DNA from: Tridacna crocea
Taxonomy: Eukaryota > Mollusca > Bivalvia > Cardiida > Cardiidae
Reading direction: 5' to 3'
Length of the DNA stretch: 64,000 bases
Assembly (NCBI GenBank): GCA_943736015.1
Contig: OX031058.1
Coordinates: forward strand, 4,789,001-4,853,000
Below are positions 1 through 10,200 of this stretch, piece after piece; within the stretch, counting starts at the first letter, position 1; each line of letters opens with the position of its first letter. Position numbers and translations under genes: made by a program. Below the pieces are notes generated by a model. It ran no database searches. It was not told the DNA's origin and was given only the letters and a program-made list of their open reading frames with translations.

Positions 1-107
1 AAAAGGAGAAATTGCTCGTTACGAGCAATTTCTCCTTTTCCCATAATGTTTTCAAAAGCTGGCTGTTGTTGATACGTCAAAATGAGCATCTATGGAGTAA
101 AGGATTA
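1..107 (-). repeat. Family B TTAA MITE, cut by the window edge
   Basis: This is the right half of a family B element: half of the central hairpin, then a body ending in GGAGTAAAGGA and TTAA (104-107). The stem mixes the two families. The outer part reads AAAAGGAGAAA as in family A, and the tip reads TTGCTCGT as in family B. The left half lies outside the window. Confidence 0.8.
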
Positions 108-390
108 AAGGTGGTTTTTTTTTTTAATGTAGAGTTGCATTTTTTATGCCTTTTGCTGAAAAGATGGATATAGGATGAGTTTTACGTTCTAAATAATTAG
201 GTCTATATATTTTTTGTATCATATGGGATTAACCTTAATTCTCAAAATCTCTGCAAAAATAAAGGAGAAAAATGGTGGAAATAGTGCAAAGAAAAATAAT
301 ACAGAAAAAAATCTCGATTAAAAATATTTCCTTTATCACTTCTTCTGATGACAAAAGTTTAGATTGATCACTGTTTTTTTTTTTTATGAA
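108..390. other. Unassigned AT-rich stretch
   Basis: No reading frame of note, no clear repeat and no RNA gene was seen. It contains T-runs near 117 and 373. Confidence 0.5.
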
Positions 391-588
391 TTTAGCTCTT
401 TACATAATGACAAAATTTTAGGTTGGTCCAGGTTGAGAGCTTTTGTAGATGACCGAATAAGTGCTGTTAAAAAAATGAATTTTGACTTTGGAATGGTAGG
501 AAACATTGTAGGAAAAGGAGAACATGCTGATAAAGCTGTCTTCGTTAGATTTGTTAAAACTTGGGATTATGTTGTAAAGGGTAAATAA
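391..588 (-). repeat. Family A MITE, decayed
   Basis: The end CTCTTTACATAATGACAAAA and the arm GGTAGGAAACATTGTAGGAA identify a family A copy. The hairpin's second arm is lost, so it cannot fold. It abuts the next copy. Confidence 0.7.
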
Positions 589-813
589 TAACTCTTTACC
601 AAATGACAAAATTTTGGACATGTCCAAATTGAAAGCACTTGTGGACAACAAATTAAAAGTGGCTAAAATGACAAAAGTAGTACTTGATAGGGTAGAAAAC
701 ATTGTCAGAAAAAGAAAAAATGCTGGATACAAGCATTTTTTCCTTTTCCAATAATGTTTTCAACCTTTTTCCTCAAGGTCATTTAATATCATGATTGTTT
801 GGTAAGTGGTTAA
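587..813 (-). repeat. Family A MITE
   Basis: Nearly full length, with a diverged hairpin (GTCAGAAAAAGAAAAAATGC and its partner arm). Its right end GGTAAGTGGTTAA runs directly into the next copy, which is in the opposite orientation. Confidence 0.75.
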
Positions 814-1037
814 GCCTTTTCCATACAATCCCAACTTTTGATGACCCAGAGAAAGAAAGCCTTTGAAAATATAGTGGGAAAAGGAAAAAATGCAAATAAA
901 CAGCATTTTCTCCTTTTCCCACAATGTTTTCAACCATTTCCAAATCAAATTTCAATTTTTGATTCACAGTTATTTTGTTGTCTGCAAATGCTTTCAATTT
1001 GGACTAGTCCAAAATTTTTCATTTGAGAAAGAGTTAA
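810..1037 (+). repeat. Family A MITE
   Basis: Starts TTAAGCCTTTTCCATACAAT and ends AAAGAGTTAA at 1037. The hairpin tip has decayed (ATGCAAATAAACAGCAT). It shares its left TTAA with the preceding copy. Confidence 0.8.
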
Positions 1038-1120
1038 GATGGCTTAAAATGATTAGGACTAGTTACCTGCGTCATTTCTGTTCCAACAATATTCACAAAA
1101 GCTTTCTTTATCTCAAGTTC

Positions 1121-1349
1121 TTAACCCATTACCACACAATCCCTACTTTTGACGCCCTTGAGAAAGATGTCTTTAGAAAACATTGTGGGAAAAGCAGAGA
1201 ATGCTGGTAACCAGGATTTTCTCCTTTTCCTACAATGTTTTCTACCCTTCACTAATCAAATTTCAAATTTTCATTCACTTTTATTTTATCATCTGCAAAT
1301 GCTTCCAATTTAGACAAGTCTAAAATTCTGTTGTTTGGTAATGAGTTAA
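1121..1349 (+). repeat. Family A MITE, full length
   Basis: TTAA at 1121-1124 and 1346-1349 flank a 229-bp element with ends CCCATTACCACACAATCCC and GTTTGGTAATGAG. The central hairpin carries a few unpaired changes. Its right TTAA is also the left TTAA of the next copy. Confidence 0.9.
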
Positions 1350-1574
1350 CCCATTACCACACAATCCCTACTTTTGACGCCCCTGAGAAAGAAGCCTATT
1401 GAAAACACTGTGGGAAAAGGAGAAAATGCTGGTAACCAGCATTTTCTCCTTTTCCCACAGTGTTTTCTACCCTTCCTAGAAAAAATTTCAATTTTTCAGT
1501 CACTTTTATTTTGTCGTCTGCAAATCCTTTCAATTTGGACCAGTCTAAAATTTTCTTGTGTGGTAAGGAGTTAA
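1346..1574 (+). repeat. Family A MITE, full length (reference copy)
   Basis: Layout of the family: TTAA, terminal inverted repeat CCCATTACCACAC, about 50 bp of left body, a 67-nt hairpin (1401-1467), about 100 bp of right body with CAAATTTCAATTTTT-like and GTCGTCTGCAAATGC-like blocks, then a GTGTGGTAAGGAG-type inverted end and TTAA. The hairpin has a perfect 33-bp stem with one unpaired central base (GGT-A-ACC). No reading frame is present, so the element is non-autonomous. The TTAA target and CCC... ends fit the piggyBac superfamily by known target preference; no transposase is seen in the window to prove the link. Confidence 0.9.
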
Positions 1575-2144
1575 AACATGATATTGGTAGGTGAAGATGT
1601 TGATACAGTATGTTTGAAATGCTCTCTTAGATGGCACAGAAGGGAAAAAAATATGTCGGAAAAAACAAGGACAGCCATGACTTGGTTCTGAAAGAGTAAT
1701 GATTATCCGTTCCCCTAATTGTCTGAGATACAAAAACACAATGGCTGTCTATAATAGTTTCACCTGATGATAAAAATGAAACCATTTGCAGACAAAAAAT
1801 TAAATTAGCCTCAGTCAGAGGTTCAACTGTTATTATTAATATTATTATCATCATCCTTAGTAAAGTTTCATTCACAAGTATACAAAACAAAGCTAAAACG
1901 CATACAAGACCTGTTCCAGTGACGTCACTGCATGATTTCATGCTGTATGATCTTGGTCTATAGATGTTGGCAGCAAGTAATATGTATTGACAATGAAGAG
2001 TCAGGACAATTTATGCCTGTTGGATCATGTAGATCTGGATCAGACTGCACAATGTTGGTAGTCAGATCTCTGGTTATCAGCATTTTCTGCTTTTCCTGCA
2101 TTCTTTTCAAGGGGTCTGGGTCATTAGAACTTGGGGGTTGTGTG
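1575..2144. other. Unassigned stretch
   Basis: No gene recognised. At about 2021-2055 a single arm resembling family C (TAGATCTGGATCAGACTGCA) is present without its partner arm. Confidence 0.5.
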
Positions 2145-2380
2145 GTAAATGATTCACTCTTTACCAGATGATGAAATTTTAGAATGGTTCAAAATGAAAG
2201 CATTAGCAGACAACAAAATTAAAGTGACTACAAAACTGAAAATTGTTTTGAGAAGGGTTGAAAATACTGTGGGAAAAGGAGAAAATGATGGTTACAAGCA
2301 TTTTCTCCTTTTCCTACAATCTTTTCAAAGGCGTTTCCTACAGGGTTGTTAAAACTCGAGATTTACTGGTAGAGGAAGTA
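2145..2380 (-). repeat. Family A MITE, decayed
   Basis: Left end CTCTTTACCAGATGATGAAA, hairpin near 2260-2330 with an altered tip (ATGATGGTTACAAGCAT), and a right end GTTGTTAAAACTCGAG. The right TTAA is lost. Confidence 0.75.
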
Positions 2381-2675
2381 AAGCAGAAAAGTGATTTCCT
2401 TCATTATATTTTCTATCCCAAAAAAAGCCCAGAATCAGCTGATTTCAATTGAGAAATGAAATTAACAAGGTGCAAGATCAAAACTGCTGGAAATGAGCTT
2501 TATTATGGTGTTTATTAAATTTTCAAGGGAAGCCCTAGAAAGTTTTGTTGTTTGAATTATTTATGGAAATTGAACCGCAGTGCATTGCAAGATAATGCTG
2601 AAATTATGAATGAACGAACAATTGGTAATTTCCTTATTCCAGCTTATTAACCCTGGCACTGTTCTATATTAAGTT

Positions 2676-2758
2676 TATACCAAATAATCTTGGATTTTGA
2701 ACTACCTTGAGAAAAGAAGACCTTTGAAAACATTGAGGGAAAAGGAGAAAATGCTACG
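2676..2758 (+). repeat. Family A MITE fragment
   Basis: One hairpin arm (GAAAACATTGAGGGAAAAGG) and part of the left body. The segment is bracketed by two similar AACCCTGGCACT-TATATTAA sequences (about 2649 and 2759), so it sits between a short direct duplication. Confidence 0.6.
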
Positions 2759-2825
2759 TAACCCTGGCACTATGCTATATTAAATCATTAGTCCAAACAA
2801 TTCCGGATTTCAAAATTTACTTTTT

Positions 2826-3014
2826 TTAATGCATTACCACTCAATCCCTACTTTTGACGACCCTGATAAAGAAACCTTTAGAAAACATTGTGGGAAAAGG
2901 TGAAAATGCTGGTAACCAGCATTTTCTCCTTTTCCCACAATGTTTTCTACCCTCCACAAGACAAATTTTAAATTTTCAGTCACCTAAAATTTTGTAGTTT
3001 GGTAATGAGCTAAA
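2826..3014 (+). repeat. Family A MITE, internally deleted
   Basis: Has a CATTACCACTCAATCCC end and a well-preserved hairpin near 2881-2948. The right body has lost the GTCGTCTGC block. It ends GGTAATGAGCTAA, a mutated TTAA end. Confidence 0.8.
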
Positions 3015-3346
3015 GAACCATTTAATCAGTCAGTCACTAAACCATCCATTGTTTGAACAAGCCTTCGAAAGGCTTTTGAAAATGCAAGCAATTTTTCATT
3101 GTTTGAAAAATTTTTTTTTGTCAACATTTGAGGGTCAAAAATCCTCTTTTGTAGTGAACAGAATTTACTTTTTTGCTTATTGTTTACAAAATTGTTTATG
3201 GCCATAAATACTAAAAAATGTGACTCATGTAAATCCAAGATCAAACTGCATCTTTTGAACAGCCTGATCTTCATTAATGTTTTCTACAACAGCAATTATA
3301 ATTGTAGTATAAAAATCATCTCTCAAAGGGTATATATAAAACTTGA

Positions 3347-3574
3347 TTAACCTTTTCCCAAACAATCCCTAGTTTTTAGACCCTGAGATAGAAGCCTTTT
3401 GAAAACAATGTGGTTAAAGGAGAAAATGCTGGAAACCAGCATTTTCTTCTTTTCCCTCAATGTTTTCTACCCTCCTGGAAACAAACTTCAATTTTTGATT
3501 TACGTTTAATATGTCATCTGCAAGTGCTTTGAATTTGGACCAGTCTAAAATTTTGTTGTTTTGTAAAGAGTTAA
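3347..3574 (+). repeat. Family A MITE, full length (CTTTTCCCAAAC subtype)
   Basis: TTAA at 3347-3350 and 3571-3574. The left end reads CCTTTTCCCAAACAATCCC instead of CCCATTACCACAC, a subtype also seen at 14685, 17584 and 62425. The hairpin has several unpaired changes. Confidence 0.85.
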
Positions 3575-3666
3575 AATCTAGTGCGTCACTGAAGTCTTGA
3601 AGTGAAAGTTTGGCCGTGTTTCAGGATCAATCGTTCCCTTGCAGTACTAAATGGCAGAAATGAGCA

Positions 3667-3894
3667 TTAACCCTTTACCCCATAACGCATTTCTATGTAT
3701 CTCTAATTGACCCTAAATAACAGCAAGGATGAAGCTGTTTCTTATGTGTATATGACACCTTTTGATAACATAAAAAACATTCTGGCAAAAGGTGTAATTG
3801 CTCGTCACGAGCAATTTCACCTTTTGCCTCAATGTTTTCCAATGGCTCCTACAAGCAATGCATAGAAATGAGTACCTATGGAGTAAAGGGTTAA
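3667..3894 (-). repeat. Family B TTAA MITE, full length
   Basis: TTAA at 3667-3670 and 3891-3894. Inverted ends are CCCTTTACCCCATA and the complement of CTATGGAGTAAAGGG. The 67-nt hairpin near 3775-3841 has tip TTGCTCGTCACGAGCAA. The body contains GACACCTTTTGAT and a TTAGGGTCAATTAGAG-like block typical of family B. No coding capacity. Confidence 0.9.
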
Positions 3895-4158
3895 ACCTTA
3901 TCCTGATAAATAGCTAAAAGTAAATTTTCATGTTCATAGTTAAAACACAATTCTAACATGACACACGACTTTGGCTCTTAAACACAGTGCAAGGAAAATC
4001 CATGTAGAGTGACGTCATCCTATATCGAGTGACGTCATTCAATGAGTGAGTTATTCAATGAAACATAATCTTCATCCGCGTTTTTACTCTTAGTTTGAAC
4101 TTGTTTTCCTTTCATTAAGAATTGGCCATATTAGTATCGAAATCATCTTCTTTCTAAC

Positions 4159-4289
4159 GTGGTATATCGTTCACTAAACCATGTTGTGAGTTATGAGGCG
4201 CAATGAATAACCCACTCTGGCTATCGCCCTCGTGGATTATCTATTGTGCCTCATAACTCACAACTGTGGTTTATTGAACGATATACCAC
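4159..4289. repeat. Inverted repeat with TGTGAGTTATGAGGC arms
   Basis: GTGGTATATCGTTCA at the left matches the complement of TGAACGATATACCAC at the right. The arms continue inward for about 50 bp to GAGTTATGAGGC, leaving about 30 bp of loop. It is a foldback repeat with no other copy in the window. Confidence 0.75.
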
Positions 4290-4354
4290 AATAGAAGGTT
4301 ATTTCTTAAACATTGCTATTTCAAAATTGAACAATAGGGAATAATAAACGGGAT

Positions 4355-4475
4355 AATACTGCTTTATCGGACCATGTAGATCAAAGATCAGACTGCACGT
4401 TCTGTGCAATCTGATCTTGATCTATATGGTACGCAAGAAGTCAGTGAGTTAGGCTTAGCAGCTAAATGGTTAGTT
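4355..4475. repeat. Family C foldback repeat
   Basis: Hairpin of the type GTAGATCAAAGATCAGACTG, tip GCACGTTCTGTGCA, then the complement, followed by a flank (TTAGGCTTAGCAGC) matching the family C end GGCTGCTAAGC. Family C occurs many times in the window and has TTAACCC ends where complete. A more decayed relative lies near 4559-4620. Confidence 0.75.
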
Positions 4476-4786
4476 TTTGGTCTGTTCTGATAATGCAGAT
4501 TTTGTGAGCAGCTCTTTTTGTCAGTATTATTGCAAAAAAAAAATGGCAAATAAATGGACGGTATCAGTCCAAGATAAGACTGTGCCTTTTATACATTCTA
4601 ATCTTGATTTTAAGTGATCACAAAAAAAACAATTTTAGTGTAGTGGTTGTACTTTGGATCAAAACACATCCTACCAATGAAGTACATTAGGTCTGGGGTG
4701 TTTGACTGAATGCTTGGCCTATTTTCAGGACACCATCATAATAGAATAATGGAAAAGAAATTCAAGATTGTCTGCCAAATATCCTT

Positions 4787-5133
4787 CACCAAGTGACAAA
4801 ATTTAAGGCTTGTCCACATTGAAAACAACGAAATATTCTGATTGTTCAAGTTATTTTTCATAGAATGATGGCTTTTTTAGTTAAGGGAATAGAATAAAAT
4901 GCCGGTTCCGGGCATTTCCTTCTTTTCCCTCAATGTTCTCAAAAAATTGTCTTGTCCAAATTGAAAGTATTGGCAGACAACAACATGTGGTGCACATGGA
5001 GATATTTGTCTTTGATAGGGTAGGAGACATAATTAGAAAAGGAGAAAATGCTTGGCCTCCTTTTGCCACATTGTTTTCAAAAGGCATATTTCTTGGAGTT
5101 GTTAAAACTCGGATTCATTGGATAAAGAGTTAA
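4787..5133 (-). repeat. Two overlapping decayed family A MITEs
   Basis: CACCAAGTGACAAAATTTAA (about 4787) and CTTGTCCAAATTGAAAGTAT (about 4953) are two family A left ends. A hairpin remnant (AAAAGGAGAAAATGC) and the end GATAAAGAGTTAA follow. It appears that one copy landed in or beside another and both then decayed. Confidence 0.6.
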
Positions 5134-5359
5134 ATCTTTCCAAACAACAAAATTTTTGGCTTTTCCATGTGGAAAGCATTTGCAGAGGACAAAATAAAAG
5201 GGACTGAAAATTTGAAGTTTGTTTTGTGAAGGGTAGAAAACATTGAGTGAAAAGGAGAAAATGCTGATTACCAGCATTTTCTCCATTTCCCACAATGTTT
5301 TCTAAAGATTCTTATTTCTCAGGGTCGTCAAAAGTAGGGATTGTGTGGTAATGGGTTAA
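5130..5359 (-). repeat. Family A MITE, full length
   Basis: TTAA at both ends. One hairpin arm reads ACATTGAGTGAAAAGG, not matched in the other arm. The same unpaired change is present in the next copy, so the two are sister copies. First member of a chain of elements sharing TTAA junctions. Confidence 0.85.
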
Positions 5360-5563
5360 TTCATTACATAAATGTTTTAAGTATTTGCAGACAACAAAAT
5401 AAAAGTGACTGAAAATTTGAAATTTGTTTTGTGAGGGGTAGAAAACATTGAGTGAAAAGGAGAAAATGCTGATTACCAGCATTTTCTCCTTTTCCCACAA
5501 TGTTTTCTAAAGACTTCTTTCTCAGGGTCGTCAAAAGTAGGGATTGTGTGGTTATGTTTTTAA
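5356..5563 (-). repeat. Family A MITE
   Basis: Shares TTAA 5356-5359 with the preceding copy and TTAA 5560-5563 with the following one. The left body is shortened by about 20 bp. It carries the same GAGTG arm change as its neighbour. Confidence 0.85.
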
Positions 5564-5792
5564 CTCGTTACCACACAATGATGACTTTTAATGCCCCTTA
5601 GGAAGAAGCCCTTTGAAAAAACATTGTGGGAAAAGGAAAAAAAATGCTGGTAACCAGCATTTTCTCCTTTTCCTACAAAGTTTTCTACCCTATCAAAGCA
5701 AGATAGCACCATTCGAGCCACTTTGATAATGTTGTTGGCAAATGCTTCCAATTTGGATCGGTCTTAAATTCTGCTCTGTGGAAATTATTTAA
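5560..5792 (+). repeat. Family A MITE
   Basis: Opposite in orientation to the two copies on its left, and sharing a TTAA with them. The hairpin has an A-run expansion (AAAAGGAAAAAAAATGC) on one arm. It ends TTATTTAA. Confidence 0.8.
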
Positions 5793-5795
5793 TTT

Positions 5796-5986
5796 TTAAC
5801 CCATTACCATACAATCCCTACCTTTGACGCCCCTGAGAAAGAAGCCTTTAGAAAACATTGTGGGAAAAGGAGAAAATGCTGTTTTTTACCCTTCACAAAA
5901 CAAATTTCAAAATTTCAGTCACTTTTATTTTGTTGTCTGCAAATACTTTCAATTTGGACCATTCCAAAATATTGTTGTTTGGTAAA
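5796..5986 (+). repeat. Family A MITE with deleted hairpin arm
   Basis: TTAA at 5796-5799, then CCCATTACCATACAATCCC. After AAAATGCTG the second arm is missing and the right body follows directly. It ends GTTTGGTAAACATGG without TTAA. Confidence 0.8.
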
Positions 5987-6187
5987 CATGGGGAAAGTAT
6001 CAGCCTAACATACCTTATGTTTTTTTTTGATAGTGTCTTTGCACACAGACCGGATGGTTCCATTGTACATTTTGTGTGTATAGGAGAAATGAAGACGTCT
6101 TGAAGATGGAAAAATCAGATGGATAGACAGATGAATGGATAGATGAATGATACAACAAGACAATATTGTTTCAGTTTTGAACGAGAG

Positions 6188-6416
6188 TTAACCCATTACC
6201 AAACGACAATATTTTAGACTGGTCTAAATTGAAAGCATTTGCAGACGACAAAATAAAAGTGAGTGAAAATTTGAAATTTGTTTTGTGAAGGATAGAAAAC
6301 AGTGTGGGAAAAGGAGAAAATGCTGGTTACCAGCATTTTCTCCTTTTCCCACAATGTTTTCTAAAGGCTTCTTTCTCAGGGGCGTCAAAAGTAGGGATCG
6401 TGTGGTAATGGGTTAA
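6188..6416 (-). repeat. Family A MITE, full length
   Basis: TTAA at 6188-6191 and 6413-6416, ends CCCATTACCAAACGAC and GTGTGGTAATGGG. The hairpin is intact near 6294-6362 apart from single changes. Confidence 0.9.
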
Positions 6417-6989
6417 AGCATTTGTCTGTGCGTTTTCATTCATGGCATATGAGGTTAGCGAGATGGAACTGCTTAGTAGCATCTTCGCAAGCCAAGGCTG
6501 ACGATTCACTACACTACTCTACCCTTGGTGGATCAAGCTTGATTTTTACATTCACCCGATACGCTTTTTCATTGGATGCAGCCAGCTCTAGCTGTGACAA
6601 ATGAAATCGCTCGTAGCATTTCATCTTTGATAAATATAGAACAAGGTCACTACCTTTCGAATAGAAGGTAAACATGGAAACCCACATGGATGTCTGCTTA
6701 TTGCTTCATGTGTATTCGTAAGCAGTTTGTAAAATCATATTTCATTTGCTTTTAGAAATATGATGTAAAGGGGGTAATAACCAGCATCCAATAGAGGGCA
6801 CATCGCAGGAATCTCAAAATCAGTCTCAATCAGCCAAGGTAAGTCCCATGTAGTGATTGTAAACTTGGCTCGGGAAGATGGCTTAGTAGATGCAGTCTGG
6901 TATTTGAATTCTCCAGTTTTCTGGTTCATTTAAAACTGTTATGAAAGAGTCCTTTTTTGCAAACAGGGGTCTTTTTGCACAATTAATGC
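6417..6989. other. Unassigned stretch
   Basis: Contains only short frames with no recognisable product and no clear repeat family. Confidence 0.4.
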
Positions 6990-7215
6990 AGCCTTTTCCA
7001 AACAAGTTTAGATTCTATCAAATCCAAACATCTGCAGAGAAAAGAATACAACTCTGGTGCAAATGAGCTTTAGCACTATGATAAGGTAGTAAACATTGTT
7101 GGAAAAAGAGAAACTGCTGGCTGGTTACCAGCATGTTCTCCTTCTCCCACAATATTTTTCAGAAGCTTTCTTTTCCTAGATGTTAAAACCTGGGATAGTT
7201 TGGAAAATGATTAAA
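6990..7215 (-). repeat. Family A MITE, old and decayed
   Basis: CCTTTTCCAAACAAGTTTAG start, hairpin remnant with a duplicated CTGG at its tip (CTGCTGGCTGGTTACCAGCA), and end GATAGTTTGGAAAATGATTAA. Confidence 0.65.
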
Positions 7216-7654
7216 ACTGCTGATATCATTGAAAAGTTTTTAATGAACAGTCAGTATACTATAAGCTTTTGATCATTCTAATGCTTCCAGAAATTACATG
7301 TTTTAATTCATGGTTATAGATAGATACAATCTTTAACTAATAATAAATGCTATGGGGAAATGGGGCTTAATGCATCTGAGTTAAATTCATGATAGCAAGC
7401 AAGCCATCACATAATCATGGGTCGATAAAGTCCCATTTTGTTTGTTATCTGGCTGAATCATGAGGTAAACTAAACCCTTGACATGCAAAAAAAATGACCA
7501 GTAACAAAAGTTTTAACCTAGGTCAACCTGGACCAAATGCCCAGGTCAGTACTTTTGCAGATGCATTAAGTGGCCTTTTTACAGAGCATGGTTCAAATAT
7601 GTTTTCAACCTGGCAATTTAAATGTCGATCAAAATGCTTTTAAGAAAAGAAAAC

Positions 7655-7769
7655 ATTGTAGGAAAAGGAGAAAATGCTTGTTACCAGCATTTTGTCCTAT
7701 TCTCAAATTTTTTCACAAGGCTTTTTCTTCAGGATCATTTTAACTTTTGACAGTGTGGTAAAGGGTTAA
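7655..7769 (-). repeat. Family A MITE, right half
   Basis: Hairpin (GAAAACATTGTAGGAAAAGG and partner arm) and the right end GTGTGGTAAAGGGTTAA. The left body may extend to about 7510 but is too diverged to place. Shares TTAA 7766-7769 with the next copy. Confidence 0.7.
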
Positions 7770-7993
7770 CCCATTACCACACAATCCCTACCTTTGACAA
7801 CCTTGAGAAAGAAGCCTTTTGAAAACATTGTGTTAAAAGGAGAAAATGCTGGTAACCAGCATGTTCTCCTTTTCCCACAATGTTTTCTACCTTTCACAAA
7901 AAAAAATTCAGTTTGCAGTCAGTTTTATTTTGTCATCTGCAAGTGCTTTCGATTTGGACAAACTTAAAATTTTGTCGTTTGGTAAGGAGTTAA
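7766..7993 (+). repeat. Family A MITE, full length
   Basis: TTAA at 7766-7769 and 7990-7993, canonical ends, and a hairpin near 7819-7887 with isolated unpaired changes (GTGTTAAAAGG; CATGTTCTCC). Confidence 0.85.
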
Positions 7994-8423
7994 AAGAAAT
8001 CGATACTTTTATAGCCATTATTTTTACCACAACAAGTTTAGTTATTGTCAAAAGTTTCATTTTGAAAAGATGACAGGAATAATGTGTTTCCTGATAGATG
8101 TTGATCAGTATGTTAATTGATTGATTTTATGATATTGATGCTGTTTTCAACATTATTTCAGTTATATTGTGGTGGCCATTGCACCTATTCATGCTTTATG
8201 GAGTTTCTGTTACTAGTACTGCACACAATATTCTTTCCAAGCCACTGGCTGCTTTCCCACCTAACAATTATCAACACAATGATCAGCAGTGAGATAGGAA
8301 TGAATCCTGTTACTATGACTATCATCAATACCTGGAAAGAAATTGGCTGACCCGGTGGTCGAAAACAATTTGTATGTAGATAGACCATTTATAAACATTG
8401 TTTTTTTATTATGTTTCACAATT
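7994..8423. other. Unassigned stretch with a shared segment
   Basis: About 8225-8300 (TCTTTCCAAGCCACTGGCTG, then an AACACAATGATCAGCAGTG block) matches 36040-36110, so this piece is a dispersed repeat of unknown type. Nothing else was recognised. Confidence 0.45.
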
Positions 8424-8683
8424 GTGACCCATCATGCAAAAAGGGACCCTTCTAGGAACTGCAAAAAGTGTCAACTCTGGTCAGACTGTGCGAATTGTAC
8501 AGGCTGACCAGGGTTGACACTTTTCGCTTTAACCACAATTTTCTGTATGAAAAATAGTCATTGTACCTTGTTATACAATCATATTTGAATTATCATCTTC
8601 AACTGACCTGCACTATCGTTGATCTGTTTTCAACTTACTGATGTATAAAATTCCCAGATGGTCCCTTTTGCGTGATGGGTCAC
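8424..8683. mobile_element. Family F foldback MITE (GTGACCCATCATGC ends)
   Basis: A 260-bp element with inverted ends of about 25 bp: GTGACCCATCATGCAAAAAG on the left and its near complement, ending GCGTGATGGGTCAC, on the right. A subterminal hairpin lies at about 8467-8524 (GTGTCAACTCTGGTCAGACT and complement). A second copy is at 41732-41992. No coding capacity, so a non-autonomous DNA transposon is the likely class. Confidence 0.8.
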
Positions 8684-8792
8684 TTTATTTTATAAATAAA
8701 GGTTCTGAAAGTATGATTTATTGTACCTTTTCTATTTTGATGCGTTGAACTCTTTGAAAATACATCCTAGCAGCCAGAGAGAGAGCACTGTT

Positions 8793-9021
8793 TTAACCCA
8801 TTACCACACAATCCCTACTTCTGACGCCCCTGAGAAGGAAGCCTTTTGAAAACACTGTTGGAAAAGAAGAAAATGCAGGTAACCAGCATTTTCTCCTTTT
8901 CCCACGGTGTTTTCTACCCTTCCCAGAACAAATTTCAATTTTTCATTTACCTTTATTTTGTCGTCTGCAAATGCTTTCAATTTGGACCAGTCTAAAATTT
9001 TCTCGTGTGGTAAAGAGTTAA
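8793..9021 (+). repeat. Family A MITE, full length
   Basis: TTAA at 8793-8796 and 9018-9021. The hairpin belongs to the ACACTGT...ACGGTGT variant (compare 1346). Confidence 0.9.
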
Positions 9022-9121
9022 ACATGAAAGGGTGTAGATTGACTCAGCTGTGTAAATACAATTCAATTATCAAAATAAATGCTGTATTAGGAATACTGAA
9101 ATTCAAGGAATTTGTTCTCAT

Positions 9122-9352
9122 TTAACCCTTTACCACACAATTTGGACTTTGAACAACCTTGGAAAAGAAGCCTTTTGAAAACATTGTGGAAAAAGGAGAA
9201 AATGCTGGTAACCAGCATTTTCTCCTGTTTCCCACAATGTTTTCTACCCTTTCAAAACAACCTTTGAAGTTTTCAATCATATTTTATTTTGTCGTCTGCA
9301 AATGCTTTCAATTTGGAACTGTCTAAAATTTTGTCGTATGGTAAAGAGTTAA
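9122..9352 (+). repeat. Family A MITE, full length
   Basis: TTAA at 9122-9125 and 9349-9352, left end CCCTTTACCACAC. The hairpin is intact apart from a one-base insertion (CTCCTGTTTCCC). Confidence 0.9.
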
Positions 9353-9472
9353 AAGTTGACATGACAACAGCTATTGTTTTGAAGGCCTCCATACCATGTA
9401 ATGTTTTTTTTTTGTTCGTCGAAATCTGTGCACCATTGCAGCCTTCAGCAGAACTCCAGTTAAGAGGGACTG

Positions 9473-10200
9473 CTGGTACTCTAAATCCATTATTTCACTT
9501 TAAAACCCAATGTTGTGGGTACTCATTAGAATCGTCTCGATGAGACGATTCTAATGAGTACTCACAACATAGGGTTCAGAAGAGAATAATTTATATGTTC
9601 AATTTTGAAATCAAAATCACTCCCTCAATTTGGAGCTTAGGTGATGGTTCTCTAAATCCATTTTTTCACTTCCAAATCGGATGTTGTGGGTACTCATTAG
9701 AATCATCTCGATAAGACAATTGTAATGAGTACTCACAACATGGGGTTCAGTGGAGAAATATTGTATATTTTAAATTTTGAAATCAAAATCACTCCCTCAA
9801 TCTGAAGGCCAGGTGATGGTACTCTAAATCCATTATTTCACTAAAAACCCAATGTTGTTGGTACTCATTAGAATTGTATCAATGAGACAATTCTAATGAG
9901 TACTCACAACTTAACCCTTTACTCCATAGATACTCGTTTCTACGCATTGCTTGTAGGAGTCTTTGGAAAACATAGTGGCAAAAGGTGAAATTGCTCGTGA
10001 CGAGCAATTTCACCTTTTGTCACAATGTTTTCTATGCTATCAAAAGGTGTCCTATACACATAAAAAAACGGCTTCATCCTTGCTGTTATTTAGGGTCAAT
10101 TAGAGATACCATAGAAATGCCTTATGGGGTAAAGGGTTAAGGTTCAGTGGAGAATAATTTATATTTTCATCTTTGAAATCAAAATCACTCCCACTATCTT
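9473..10200. repeat. Tandem repeat, 172-bp unit with internal palindrome
   Basis: Three units start at 9473, 9645 and 9817. Each carries a palindrome of about 44 bp (GTACTCATTAGAATCGTCTC and complement) followed by an AAATCAAAATCACTCCC block. The third unit is split by a family B MITE at 9911-10140 and resumes at 10141. A stray half-unit occurs near 61859-61895. Confidence 0.9.
9911..10140 (+). repeat. Family B TTAA MITE, full length, nested
   Basis: TTAA at 9911-9914 and 10137-10140. It interrupts the third unit of the 172-bp tandem repeat between ACTCACAAC and GGTTCAGTGG, with a TTAA on each side. The hairpin is near 9968-10034, tip TTGCTCGTGACGAGCAA. Confidence 0.95.

Noticed and set aside
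838-1574. Many short frames with FSFSHNVF or KGENAGYQHF motifs across the window
   Set aside because: They are translations of the family A hairpin and body in different frames and orientations, not a protein family.
9473-10200. CRISPR-like array of palindromic repeats
   Set aside because: The units are 172 bp, contiguous and without variable spacers, and the setting is an animal genome.
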